Source of the DNA: Erythroxylum novogranatense | Lineage: Eukaryota; Streptophyta; Magnoliopsida; Malpighiales; Erythroxylaceae | Length of the DNA stretch: 64,000 nucleotides | Direction: 5' to 3' | NCBI GenBank assembly: GCA_029891385.1 | Contig: CM057235.1 | Coordinates: forward strand, 18,531,120 to 18,595,119 | Part shown: in pieces, positions 48,400-59,293 of the stretch | Numbering within the stretch: the stretch's first letter is position 1 | How the letters are laid out: each line of letters begins with the position of its first letter | Translations under genes and position numbers: made by a program | Notes under the pieces: generated by a model | The model's input: only the letters and a program-made list of their open reading frames with translations | What the model was told of the DNA's origin: nothing | The model's database searches: none

Positions 48400-48606
48400 A
48401 GCGCTGCAATGTAGTAAGCGCAAGGCTTTAGGACTCCGGAGTTGGATTCCGAAAACGGGATTTGACATCAGTCGGGCAAGAATAAGAGTGTTAGGTTATA
48501 AGCAATTGGGATCCGGTCTCCGGAACGGGGTCCAACATCTATGGTATCGGAGCAAGAGTAACAGTGTTAAGCCTAAGCAGTTAGACTCTGGAAACGGGGT
48601 CCAACA
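48400..48606 (+). repeat. Degenerate 70-bp repeats forming the LTR end
   Basis: Two clear units (about 48477-48537 and 48548-48606) share GCAAGARTAASAGTGTTA, TAAGCARTT and GGGGTCCAACAT; a more diverged third lies before them. An LTR-like terminus therefore occurs twice, 69 bp apart, and the first is followed by TGGTATCGGAGCAAGAG. Confidence 0.75.
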
Positions 48607-48611
48607 TACCA

Positions 48612-49011
48612 AATCATGTTTAATCAACTTGGAAATATGTTTTAAACTAATATGACCTAGCTTTTTATGCCAAATCAAATTTTCTTGATCAGTAGATATA
48701 AAACAAAAAATATTTTGATTTTCAAAATCTTCCAAATTGATTTTGTAAAGATTGTTTTGTCTCTTGGCAGAAAAGAATATAGACCCATCCTTGTTTTTGA
48801 CTTCACAAGAATTTTGATTGAAAGAAACTTCAAAACCAGAATCACATAGTTGACTGACACTAATCAAATTGTGTTTTAAACCATCAACTAGCAACACATT
48901 ATCAATGCATGCAAAGGAATCTTTACCTATTTTACCGATTTCAATTATCTTGCCCTGCTGGTTGTCTCCAAAAGTTACCGATCCTCCAATGGTGCTGGCT
49001 ACTTTTTCCAA
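48612..49011 (-). pseudogene. Copia-2 protease remnant and integrase N-terminus
   Basis: Frame 48496-49011 is genuine only down to 48612; the rest lies in the solo LTR. It carries GGSVTFGDNQQGKIIEIGKI, VLLVDGLKHNLISVSQLCD and IWHKKLGHISLKHISKLI. The protease active-site segment (normally DSGCSRHM just upstream) is missing: the frame goes from a SLEKVAST stretch directly to GGSVTF. This deletion removes the catalytic aspartate. Confidence 0.88.
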
Positions 49012-49037
49012 GGAAGGATATCTGCAAGTGGTATTAT

Positions 49038-50660
49038 CTATCTCTTAGGTACCTTGATTTTCTTAGGTCCTTTAGGGTTAGTTCGTGCACAATTCATAGT
49101 ATGATGATGCAATTGATGATATGTCTGATAATGATTAGGTTGATGAAATTTCTTTCTTAAGGGAGCAGAAACCTTTTTATGCTCAGAATGGTTTTTACTA
49201 AAACCTAATCCTGTGTTATCATTAGGGTGTTTGTATTTCCCTAGCATATCATTCATTTTCCTCGTACTCACCGTAAATGTTGATAGATCAACTGAAAGAC
49301 TATTTATTCTCTGCTTCAACTTATTGATTTCTTTAGATCTATCTACTACAACCTTTTTCTTCAACTCATCTACTTGTTTCTTTAGGCAGACATTTTCCTC
49401 CTCTAATGCTTGCGTGTTTCTCAATTTTTCTACATAATTTTTCTTAAGCAACTTATACTGCTTTAAAATTGCATGAGAATCTTCTAATAGTTTTGAGTAT
49501 GCATCTTGTAATTCATTAAACTTTGAAGTTACCTCCTTATCACTTTCTTCTTTAACTACCAGGCAGATATTTGCTTGCACTGATGCTTCTAAGTTCATAT
49601 CTGATTCAGACGAATCTAGATCTTCCCAAGTTGCCATCATGTTTTTCTTGCCTTCTCTACTCTTCTTTGGCTTTTTCTTTAACAATGGACACTCGGACTT
49701 GTAATGTCCCGGTTTATTGCATTCATAACATGTGATGGATGTTTTCTCGTTCTTCCCTTCATCTTTGCTATTCCTCTTGAAGTAGGATTCTTTATTTCCT
49801 TTAGCCTTTTTCTTCCACATGCGTCTGATCTTTCTTGAGATAAAGGATAGTTCATCATCTTCCTCGCTTGAAGTATGATCTGAGTTACTAAAATCATCAT
49901 CCTTGAACACCTCAATCTTTAGCGCTGTTGACGATGAGCTTTTCTTCCTTAGATTCTTCCGATTCTTCTGTCCATCCTTTAATGCTATGGATTTGTCCCT
50001 TCTGGGCTTATCTTCAGCATCGAGTTCAACTTCATGTATCTTTAGAGATCTAAGTAATTCATCAAGCTTTAATACGCTTAAATCCTTGGCTTCTTGTACG
50101 GCTATAACTTTTGGTCTCCGTCTCTTCGATAGGCTTCTTAAGATCTTTCTAACATGATCTTGATTGTCGTACGTTCTACCGAGAGCTTTAAGTCCATTAA
50201 TGATAGTTTGAAATCTTCCAAATATCTGATCGATAGACTCTTCGTCCTTTATTTTGAACAGCTCATACTAGTGTACAAGAATGCTTATCTTGGACTCTTT
50301 TACTTGATTTGTGCCTTCATGTGCGATTGATAGCGTATCCCATATTTTCTTCGCAGTATCACATCTGTGAACTTTATCGTACTCATTTCTTCTTAGGGCA
50401 CAACTTAAGAAGAACTTGGCCTTCAAATTCAGCTGGAATCTTGCTTTTTGTTTTGCCGACCATCTGATTCGTGGAATTGCATTTCCTTCTTCATCTACCG
50501 GTATATAAGATCCATTTTCTATTATCTCCCAAAGATCAATATAAGTAGATTCAATGAAGAGCCGCATCCTATCTTTCCAGTAATGATAGTCTTCTCCATT
50601 GAATGCCAGAGGTCTAGTTACCGAGGCACCTTTAGCTATGTATACATGTGATTCTGCCAT
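49038..50660 (-). pseudogene. Copia-2 gag (one in-frame stop)
   Basis: A 541-codon frame runs from ATG 50660 to a stop at 49038, with a single TAG at 50268-50270. In order: RPLAFNGEDYHYWKDRM and FIESTYIDLWEIIENG (capsid N-terminus), DTAKKIWDTLSIAHEGT, then after the stop FGRFQTIINGLKALGR, an acidic stretch, a basic stretch, the knuckle CYECNKPGHYKSEC (CX2CX4HX4C), and a long heptad-rich region likely to be a coiled coil. The start fits, with the primer site 40 bases upstream. Only one lesion separates this gag from an open frame. Confidence 0.93.
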
Positions 50661-50700
50661 GGATCTTTATCCACACTTTGTTACGGTGGTTTTTGGACAA

Positions 50701-50716
50701 CGAGCTCTAATACCAA
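50701..50716 (-). other. Copia-2 primer binding site
   Basis: Immediately inside the 5' LTR the minus strand reads TTGGTATTAGAGCTCG, an initiator tRNA-Met type site. Confidence 0.88.
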
Positions 50717-50717
50717 T

Positions 50718-51739
50718 TGAAGTGAATCACACGTTAGTATACGATATAGAAAGTGTACAAAAAGGGGGGTTGAATTGTGTATTTGAATTTTTAATACAAT
50801 CCCCATTTTTAAAATTTTCTTTCTCAAAACGATTGACAAACAAAATTATGAAGTATTTGTATCAGCAATAGAAACAAGAGTTAAGAGATATGAGTGAGAA
50901 TCGACACAACAATTTTATACTGGTTCACCCCAAACTGTGGGCTACGTCCAGTCCTCAAAATCCCTTCTGAGATTTCACTATACTTCACAAAAGTACAAGT
51001 ATTCTTTTCACCGAGCCTCTTCAGGTCTCATACAACAAGTATTCTTTTTCTCACTTAGCCTCTTCAGGCTCTCAGCCATTCTTCTTTCTTACAAAAAGAT
51101 ATTTCGAGCTTCGTTACAGAAAATAGAGCTCTCGTGTTTTCGCACAGATACAGTATTTAGCTTTAGAATATTACTAACAAAATCACTAACTCTTTCAGTC
51201 TTTGACTTCGACTCATATTGATAGTCTTCGTCTTCAACTGCTTCTTGATAATTGCTTCTTTCTTCTTGATTATTGATCTTTAAAGAAACGGTTATTCAGT
51301 TGAGTTCTGTAACTAACTCAAACTGATTTGATTCTTCGTCTTATTTTCGGCTTCGTTTCGTCTCATATTGCTTCCGTCTGATTTTGCTCTTCCGTCTCAT
51401 ATTGCTTTTGTTTTTGTCTCATTTTGCTTTTGCTTCCATCTCATTTTGCTTTTGCTTCCGTCTCATTTTGTTTTTGTCTCATTTTCACTCTTCCGTCTCA
51501 TTTTGCTTCCGTCTTATTTTTATTTCCGTCTCATTTTGCTTTCGTCTCACTTTGTTTTTGCTTCTGTCTCATTTTGCTTTTGCTTCCATCTCACTTTGCT
51601 TTTGCTTTCATCTCATTTTGCTTATGTCTTACTTTTGCTCTTCTGTCTCATTTTGCTTTTGTTTCCGTCTCACTTTTCTTCAGCTTCATCGTTATTTGGT
51701 TTTCATCAAAATTAATCGTAAAGTCATTTTGACTTAACA
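50718..51739 (-). repeat. Copia-2 5' LTR
   Basis: 1022 bp; plus strand begins TGAAGTGAATCACACG and ends TTTTGACTTAACA. The TATA position reads TATCAATA on the minus strand (51216-51223) where the 3' LTR has TATAAATA. The pyrimidine-rich array at 51355-51690 gives spurious frames (51368-51737). Confidence 0.93.
51355..51690 (-). repeat. Pyrimidine-rich array in Copia-2 5' LTR
   Basis: Counterpart of 40010-40350, with differing copy order and number of the CCGTCTCATTTTGC unit. Confidence 0.85.
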
Positions 51740-51744
51740 AGTCA

Positions 51745-52430
51745 CCCATCAAGGACGATTGTCACTAATGAAGGCTTAAAACCAGTGGCAAAATGCCAAT
51801 GGCGAAGTCGTGGTGAAAGGTGTGTTTTTGCCCATAGTCTATGTATGATGGTGGTGATGGAAATCTACACACGACGTGATGACTGAAAATTGGGAAGCTT
51901 GGAGATAATCAGAGGAAGAAAAGCAAATACTGACACAAAAAAACACAAAAACCCTAATTTCAAAATGTTAGGAAGCATGTACAACAAGTGCCCCACATGG
52001 GCCATAGGGTTTGCAAAAGAAGTTATTGGCTCCATTGACTTGCTCGTGCCTCACAAAAAATCATCTCACTCATGCTCGTTTTATAATTTAATTTTTTAAA
52101 TCCCTTTTGATTAAATTATTTTAATTCAAATTAAATTATAGGAGAATGGTTCTCAAGATAAGTAGTATGAGTAAGATGAAATTTGAAAGGTTCAAATCTC
52201 ATAACAATAGATCCAACTGGAACTAGTGCGTTTGATGATACATTTGATGTATAGTTAAAAGGCTACAAAATATTGAAAGATTCAATTTCATGGTAAATTC
52301 AAAGAGTTTATTTTGGAGATGGTTGTTAATTTATCATGCAATAAGAAATTTAGTAGAAGCATAGTTATTTTATTCAGTGGCAGTATGTAGAGAGATATAG
52401 TTTATAGAGAAACACAATTCTAATTTTGAA
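51745..52430. other. Unassigned flank of Copia-2
   Basis: Non-coding; a patch at 51760-52140 (GGTGATGGAAATC, AACCCTAATTTC, then a very AT-rich run) resembles plant LTR sequence but has no defined border. Nothing firm. Confidence 0.35.
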
Positions 52431-53720
52431 AATTTGAAAATATAATTGTCTAAGAACAACTCTTGTTGGATATGAAAAGCAAATAACTTAATTATAGGAA
52501 CTAGATCTATAGAGATAGATTAGAAGTTGTTCACCCATTCGAGTCTAAGTACATGGTTAATGTACTAAAGATGTTTAGTATTTGAGATATTTGATACTTA
52601 AAAGTATTAAAGATTTATGTTACTTTATATATAAGTTGATATTTTAGTTCAACATAATAAGGATATTACTTATAACTCAATTCTTATTAAGGTCTATTTT
52701 ACTTAAGAACAATATCATTCAAGAATGGAAAAGTTCCAATGTAGGAATGGTTACTAATTAAGTTATGATATATTTTTGTTTAGTGGAAATGATTAATTGG
52801 ATCAATACATTCTTTAATGAACTTGATATAGTTCCTTGCATTGCTCAAGACAGTAATGTACTATAAAACATTAGAACATTGGGCGTGTAAAAAGAGATGA
52901 TGTCTCATCAAAGATCCATTGATGTATTTATGTAATTTTTCTTAATTATGATGTCATTAAGATAAAAGTTATAAGATTTAAGCAAATGCTAACTATAAAG
53001 AATCTTATAGAATTCTCTCATTAAGACACTGTCCCAGTAGTAGCATGATCATCAGATGGTGATATGGTATATGATACTTAAACGATTGGCTTAGTAAGTA
53101 GGAAATTTTTAGTTTATGTCCTACAGTCAATCGTTATGGTTATCTTGTATATGTTTGGATGTATATGATAAAGTTTATGGAATAATTATACATTGCAAAT
53201 GAAATTATTATGAGATTATAATTATGAGATTCATATTGCATTTATGTATTATCCTTAAATTGTTCTATTATGAATGGATATTAATATAACGTAAAAGACT
53301 ATTAAACATTTTGTTTTTCCTTATAAAGGAAGTAGTCGATAAAGCATGAAGATACTTGAAATGACCTGATATGAGATATCCATTTGAAATATTACTTATA
53401 TGTCTATGGAAATTCCCATTCTGATAATTGTATAAGTGATTTTTTAACTTAAGCCCTCCAAAGTTATCTTGTATGCGAATTGCTATGTTTCCATACTATT
53501 TATGACCTATAGGTCATTCAATAGGTAGTCATTAGATGTAGCATGAATTGTATGGAGCTATTTATGTTATCAAGATAGGATTCATCACCCTAAAGTAATT
53601 ATATACAATGTTCCATTGTTATCGACTAGTATTGATTTGGAAAATCTTTGGCCAATGTAGAATGAGTTTTATAAATAGTTTACAAAAGTTATGAATTGAA
53701 TTAATAACTAATGATAGAGA
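52430..53720 (+). repeat. Direct repeat, copy A (old element remnant)
   Basis: Sequence from AAGAACAACTCTTGTTGG (52450) through GATGTTTAGTATTTGAG and GGAAATGATTAATTGGATC to CATCACCCTAAAGTAATTA (53585) is matched in order by 55860-56690. A 300-bp block (53041-53370) is absent from copy B. AT-rich, no gene. Confidence 0.6.
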
Positions 53721-54290
53721 ACTAATATTATTGGACTCAAAGACATTTTAATCACGTTGGACTTGATTGTAAAGTTTGAAAACATTTATGATTAAATATG
53801 AGATATTTAATAGATAAGGATCAATATGAGATATTGGGTCTTATTTAGGCATAATTGGTATTTAATTAGAATTATTTGTAATTCTAATTAAGTTTTATTG
53901 AAATTTGAATTTAATTTTAACTAAATTACTAAAATGTCCAAAACTTATTATAAATAGGCTTAAGCTCTAATAGAGCTAGCACTTCTTGCTTAATTATATC
54001 TTTAAAAATTACAGAGTTCTCTCAACCTGTTATATATATACCGTTAGAGACCAAAAACTTATGTGGCCATGGTAGTTAAGATAGACTAGTTTTGAAAATA
54101 GTTTGAGAGATACAACAAAAAAAGATCAAGCTTTATACTAAGGTATGAATTATGATTCATCCTTTGTTATTGATTTATGTGTTAATCATTTTATAGAATT
54201 AAAGTAATCTTAATTTTTGAAAAATCAAAATACGAGTAATTATTCCAATGCATTATGGATCGAATCTCATCCTAATTTTCCAAAATAAGA
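53510..54290 (+). repeat. LTR remnant, family shared with 27365-28445
   Basis: Starts near GATGTAGCATGAATTGTATGG and ends near CATCCTAATTTTCC, colinear with 27365-28430. Unlike that copy it is not followed by a recognisable primer site. It overlaps the end of direct repeat A, so A and this block are probably parts of one long LTR. Confidence 0.6.
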
Positions 54291-55855
54291 TAAGTTCCAT
54301 ATTTGTATATGCAAAGATAACTGCAAACCTAGCTCACTAATTTACTCAAAGTAGAACACTAACTACCTCGTATCATATTTTCCACTGTGTCATAGAGCAA
54401 TAGCACTTTCATTATTATAAAATGATGATGCAATTTGTGATATAGGTGGTTTATAGCCTGGTTAATCTATAGTGTTACATTTGTACAATTTTCATAGACT
54501 TAGTGGCTTAATATATTTACAATTTTAAAAAAGGTGTATGTGTGATGATACCATTAAAAATTAAATCCCTTATAAAAATATTAAGTACGCATTAGTATGT
54601 GATTGTTGCGTTTTATTATTTAAGTATAAAATTTGAGTTTTGTTTATTGTAGGTATTGTGAGTGACTCTAAACCTCTTTAATGAAAAATATTTTCTTAAA
54701 TTAATGGGTCTATATAACTAAATTGTATGATTTGTATTAGTGACTCATGATTATATGAATTTGGAGGTAAAGTTAGAAATAACATATATGATTATATTTT
54801 AACAAGAGCTATCACGTAATTAATTTAGGAGTCACATGAGATGTAATTGATAATGATGATATCTTCCTAATTTAAGTTAAGATGATTTATTGAATGACTC
54901 AATATCAACTCAATCTAAATGAGATCCTAGTCCAATAGAAAGATTAAAGTAATCATTCCTAATAATAGTGAGGACTATTATTTGAAATAAAATAATAGGA
55001 ATAACCAAATAAATAATTAAAGTCCTAATCTTATTTGGTTTTCATAATATATATCTAATTACTTGTTTTCTTACATTTAGTTTATTCGGTAGAAATTTTG
55101 TTTTTAGTAGAGTTGATACTAAAAGTTAATAAACAAAATATCTCCGACATAGGTTAGGTTAAAGATGAGTTCTCAAAGTTAGAGAAAATATACATCCAGT
55201 AGATGATTTTGCTATCATGCCTAATAAGGATTTGATGACAAAGTTTTAGAGATATGTCCATATTATATATTTAACAAAATATAATGAAATTTTGAGTTGA
55301 TTAATGTCTTATAAACTTTAATGACATTATGTAAGATGGATGTCAACACTAAGATAACATAATGCAAATAGTTGTATAAAGTATAACTAAAAGGTATAAT
55401 ACCTTGATGAAAATTTTTCACTTAATTAAGCCTAGTAAAGCTCAAACATCATCAAAATTGAAGGCATTAACTATAGTATGATAATATTTATCATTAAAAG
55501 AAAATTTATTACAAATTTTTTTGCCAATATCGAATATGATAGAATTTGTGGTTTTAGTATTTGACAATGATTTTGGATTTAACATTACTATAATGTTCCG
55601 GGCATGATAAGGAATAAATTGTTAAGTAAAAGTATGTGATCCAATTTTATAAAAATATTTTGAATATATGTTAGATCAAGGAGACTTATACTTAACATAA
55701 GTGTTAAGAAAAAATGTTAAATAGTCGAGATTATCCTTTTATGTTGTTTTATCTAAATCAACATAATGAGAATCGTGAAGTTATATAAGAGGATAAGTGT
55801 TTCCTTTTGATTATAAATCATATGAAACTTGTTAAATTGAAGAATAACCAAATCA
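54291..55855. other. Unassigned AT-rich sequence
   Basis: No gene. A patch at 54600-55050 (TATTGTAGGTATTGTGAGTGACTC, TTAGTGACTCATGATTATATG) has the feel of a decayed retrotransposon LTR, but no border or partner was found. Confidence 0.35.
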
Positions 55856-56760
55856 ATTGTAAAAATATAATAGTTCAAGAACAACTCCTATTGTGTATGA
55901 AAAGGTAACAATTTGGTTATGAAATTAAATCTATAAAGATAGATATAGAAGTTATTTACCTATTCTAATCTAACTATCTGGATAATGTACTAAAGGTGTT
56001 TAATATTTAAGACAAATGATACTTGTGAAGCATTATGATATTCATTTTCTATTTGTGAGTTGATAGCTAAAGTTAAAAGTCAATTAGATATTAACTTTAA
56101 AAGTAAATTCTAAAACATATTATTTTGAGATTAGAAAGGTTCTAATATAGCATTAATTGCTAATTAAGCCATGATAAATTTTCATTGGTGAAAATGATTA
56201 TTTGGATTCATAATTTTTAATGAACTTAATATAGTTATATACATTATAAAATATTAAAGTATGTACATTCTTAAAGCCATTGTGTATGTAAAAGAAGCTA
56301 AGGTCTCATAAATGATTTAAGTATGTATTTAGGCAATATATCTTAATTATAATGATAAATAAGATAAGGGATGTAGATTTACCCAAGTGTTTACTGTAGA
56401 GAATCTTCAGATTTCTCTCACTAAAATTACTCGATTATGAGGATCTTAAATGGAATATTACTTTTATGTTTATAAATTTTATTATTATGATGGTTGATTA
56501 TTAGAGCAGATTATCAAAATATCCCATGTGAGAATTGTTATAATTTGACGCTACTTATGATCAAATTTATTTATGATAGCTCGATCATGTAGGACTTTGA
56601 TATAGTATAAATCATATAGAGATAGTTAAGTAAGTCAATAAAAGATTATTTACCCTAAAGTAAATAGGAAGAAGATTCGCTATTCTTAATTAATAATGAT
56701 TAAAAGAATTATCTGAATAGAGTAAATTGAGATTTGAAAAGATAGTTAAAATATATATTA
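55856..56760 (+). repeat. Direct repeat, copy B
   Basis: Counterpart of copy A about 3.4 kb away in the same orientation: TTCAAGAACAACTCCTATTG, GGTGTTTAATATTTAAG, GAAAATGATTATTTGGATTC, TTTACCCTAAAGTAAATAGG. Divergence is high, so if A and B are the two LTRs of one element, it is very old. Confidence 0.55.
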
Positions 56761-56794
56761 TAAATCAATTACTAATCAGTAAGAACGAAGTTGA

Positions 56795-57245
56795 TTTTTT
56801 GTTATGAAAAAAACATAGCTAAATGTCTAAAAAATGTTGCCTATAGTTTTTAGCTGTATTCCTGTTTCATCGCATGAAACATCACCAAATCCCTATAGCT
56901 AAAAATTACAGGTAACATTTTCAGAAATCGTAGCCAAAAGATTTTGCTACATTTTTTCGTAGCTAAATATTTTTAGGTACGTTTATAGAAATATAACCAA
57001 ATGTTTTACCAATCGTAGCCAAATATTTTTAGCTACACTTTTAAAAATATAGACAAAATTTTTAGCTATGTTTTTTAAAATGTAGCCAAATGTTCTTTAA
57101 GTACATTTCTAAAAATGTAGCCAAATAATTTTAGTTATATTTTGAAAACATAGCCAAATCTTTTTGCCCATATTTTTAAAACATAGCCAAATTGTTTTAT
57201 CGACTTTTTTAAAACGTAGTCAAATATTTTAGATACGTTTTAGCT
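56795..57245. repeat. CACTA-like subterminal repeat array
   Basis: About twelve degenerate units of roughly 34 bp built from GTAGCCAAAT, TTTTTAGCTAC and TTTTAAAAATGTAGCC, in alternating orientation. Arrays of short inverted units like this form the subterminal ends of plant CACTA transposons, where transposase binds. The outermost sequence (TTATGAAAAAAACATAGCT) could be a ruined terminus. The opposite end was not found. Confidence 0.5.
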
Positions 57246-57570
57246 TTTTATGGAAGTACCGATCTAACCTATCAAATAATATTACATTTTCAGATATATT
57301 TAAATATAATTAATTTTATCTTATCAGATGAAACGTTACTTTGATGTATTTTAAGCACTTGGACAAACACAAAATAAATTTTACATTTTCTTTAAAAGTG
57401 TTCCTTAATAATCTAAGTAAGTTTGTACAATAGGTTGGCGAAGCTTTCATCGTCATTCTTCCCAAAGTTCTATGTTAGAACTTAATAGTAGTAATTAATT
57501 ACTATACCAAGTAAAATGGCTGCATTAAATAATACAATCGGCCATTTATCCAGACTAAGCATAAAATAAT

Positions 57571-57714
57571 GAATTCCACGCCTATTCCATCAAAGAGAAA
57601 AAGATAAAATTATTTTTCTAGATAATTCAGAAAATATTCCAAGAATTCCACGCCTATTCCATCAAAGAGAAAAAGATAAAATTATTTTTCTAGAAAATTC
57701 AGAAAATATTCCAA
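57571..57714. repeat. 72-bp tandem duplication
   Basis: Two adjacent 72-bp copies starting GAATTCCACGCCTATTCC differ at one base (GATAATTCAG versus GAAAATTCAG), so the duplication is recent. It lies in otherwise unassigned sequence. Confidence 0.95.
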
Positions 57715-57945
57715 GATACTGTAGCATGAGACTCAGTAGATAAGGTAACAACATTTCCTATGTTTGGATCCCTAAGAAGGCTCTTTACACGTTCAAAGGC
57801 ATCACTTGGAACAAATAAAGATCTTCCCTTAGTAGTTGGTTAATTGATAGACTCTTTCAACAAATTCTTGGCTCTAACTAAACTAGTAGAAGATATATTA
57901 ACCGATTTCCCATATGCAATATAGAACAATTAATTAGATGAACCC
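57715..57945 (-). pseudogene. Possible coding remnant, unidentified
   Basis: The minus strand translates as SVNISSTSLVRAKNLLKES, a stop, then SLFVPSDAFERVKSLLRDP and NIGNVVTLSTESHATV, which looks protein-like and differs in composition from the surroundings. I do not recognise the family. It may be an exon of the broken gene region that includes the CIPK exons or an unrelated piece. Confidence 0.3.
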
Positions 57946-59293
57946 CGCATACTATACGTTTCACTTAAGAATCAAATAGTATATAACAATGAGCTTAATT
58001 TTTCACAATCCTTTGGAATTAAATCCTAAAAACTAAATAAGTTAAATCTAATGGTATAACAAACTCAAAATCAAACACATGCATACTCGATTGAATGACT
58101 CCAAAATCATAGCGGAAGACTAGACAGATTTTTCACAATCGACTATTGCTTCAAAACTATTGATTTGCCTAATCCTCTACAAACCATCAAGAAATCAGCA
58201 CCACCTTTATTTTCATCTATGTTTTTTAAATGATTTGAGCAACCTTTATATAACACATAGTATATATAATCAAACATTCATCTAATAACTTCTTAACAAA
58301 AAATGATATAGAGAATATAGAGAGAGAGTTAAGTAGAATATGACTAAAAACCTTAAAAATTAAGATCAACCATTAAAGGGAAGTCGTGATTAGACTTTAG
58401 TGAACATAATTTTTGTGCACTAATTTATTCTTTAGCAAGGAGCATTTTGTCGGATACCTCACACCAGAACTCACTTTTAGAGCTGGAAAATATTTGCCAT
58501 GTCGACATTTCGCAATGAGTTTATGTTAACTATTTTATTATGAAAATGCAATAGAAACAAAGATACATTACAGATATAAAGCACAAACATGGTAGAGAGC
58601 AAAGAAAGAGACCAAATATTCATTACTTTGAAAGGTCAAAGTTTTTCATTCTAAAAGCTTCGGGTAGGAGTCAACCATTGCATTAACAAAAATAAAAATT
58701 ATATGAAGCAACTATACAAATTGCAGTAAGTTAAAATAATATCAAAACCCAAAAAGAAATTAAAAAAAAACTCATCCTATAAGGGTTTGTTGAAACAATA
58801 TAGCTAACAAGACCCTAAAACCAATTTCCAAGAAATTCTCAATATAGTAATTAGAGAATTTAAGGGAATAAAGTCACAAACCTAGTGAAAATGTTTTATA
58901 AAAATTGTTATTTTTTTCTTTTTATATCGTCGCTATAAGCAAGGCCTTTCAAGTATTCAACGATTTTAGATCCTCCAAGCTTAGAACTTCCAAATACTCT
59001 ATTCAGTTTGAAAGTGAAAATCATACAATTGATACTCTCACTGTTAATTGATTAGTTAAGAAAACGACAATAAAGGATAAAAGGAGTAGTTTTAAGACAT
59101 AAATATATGGACTCCATAAGGCAGCAAGAAAATTATAAAACCTTATGATGATAGTAAGAAAATTGAGGCTAACATAAGCTATTTAGAGGTTTTGATTCAG
59201 GCTATTAAAAACGCATTGTATTTAGTGATAATAACTTCAAGATTAGAAATCAAAACCTACAGCTACATTGATGAAGTGAATGAGATTACTCAC
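57946..59293. other. Intron or intergenic sequence of the broken gene region
   Basis: AT-rich, with no recognised exon. A minus-strand stretch at about 58935-59015 (VFGSSKLGGSKIVEYLKGL) looks codon-like but was not identified. Confidence 0.35.

Larger units (their letters stand above)
45648..48606 (+). mobile_element. 2.96-kb gypsy-type solo LTR inside Copia-2 integrase
   Basis: Flanked by perfect TACCA duplications (45643-45647, 48607-48611), it begins TGTTAGCCCC and ends GGGGTCCAACA, and splits integrase between a leucine and a valine codon. A TATAAAAG box is at 46132-46139 followed by a GA-rich leader. ACCCACGGAGCGAAAGCTCA near 47165 and an array of ATAACTCGAGTTAT palindromes (47745-47880) stand out. 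The last 200 bp hold about three diverged 70-bp copies, one with an internal primer-site-like TGGTATCGGAGC at 48541. No gag or pol. Frames within (46157-47317, 48383-48655) are not genes. Confidence 0.85.
37107..51739 (-). mobile_element. Copia-2: Sirevirus-like element with extra ORF, invaded by two solo LTRs
   Basis: LTRs lie at 37107-40416 (enlarged by an insertion) and 50718-51739 (1022 bp). Flanking pentamers AGTTA and AGTCA differ at one base. On the minus strand: primer site, gag, protease remnant, integrase, reverse transcriptase, RNase H, then about 2.6 kb with an envelope-like coding region, polypurine tract and 3' LTR. An extra gene after pol is a known Sirevirus trait. Removing the two solo LTRs (37462-39743, 45648-48606) leaves about 9.4 kb, normal for Sireviruses. 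Stops and shifts in most domains and loss of the protease active site make it non-autonomous. Confidence 0.93.
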
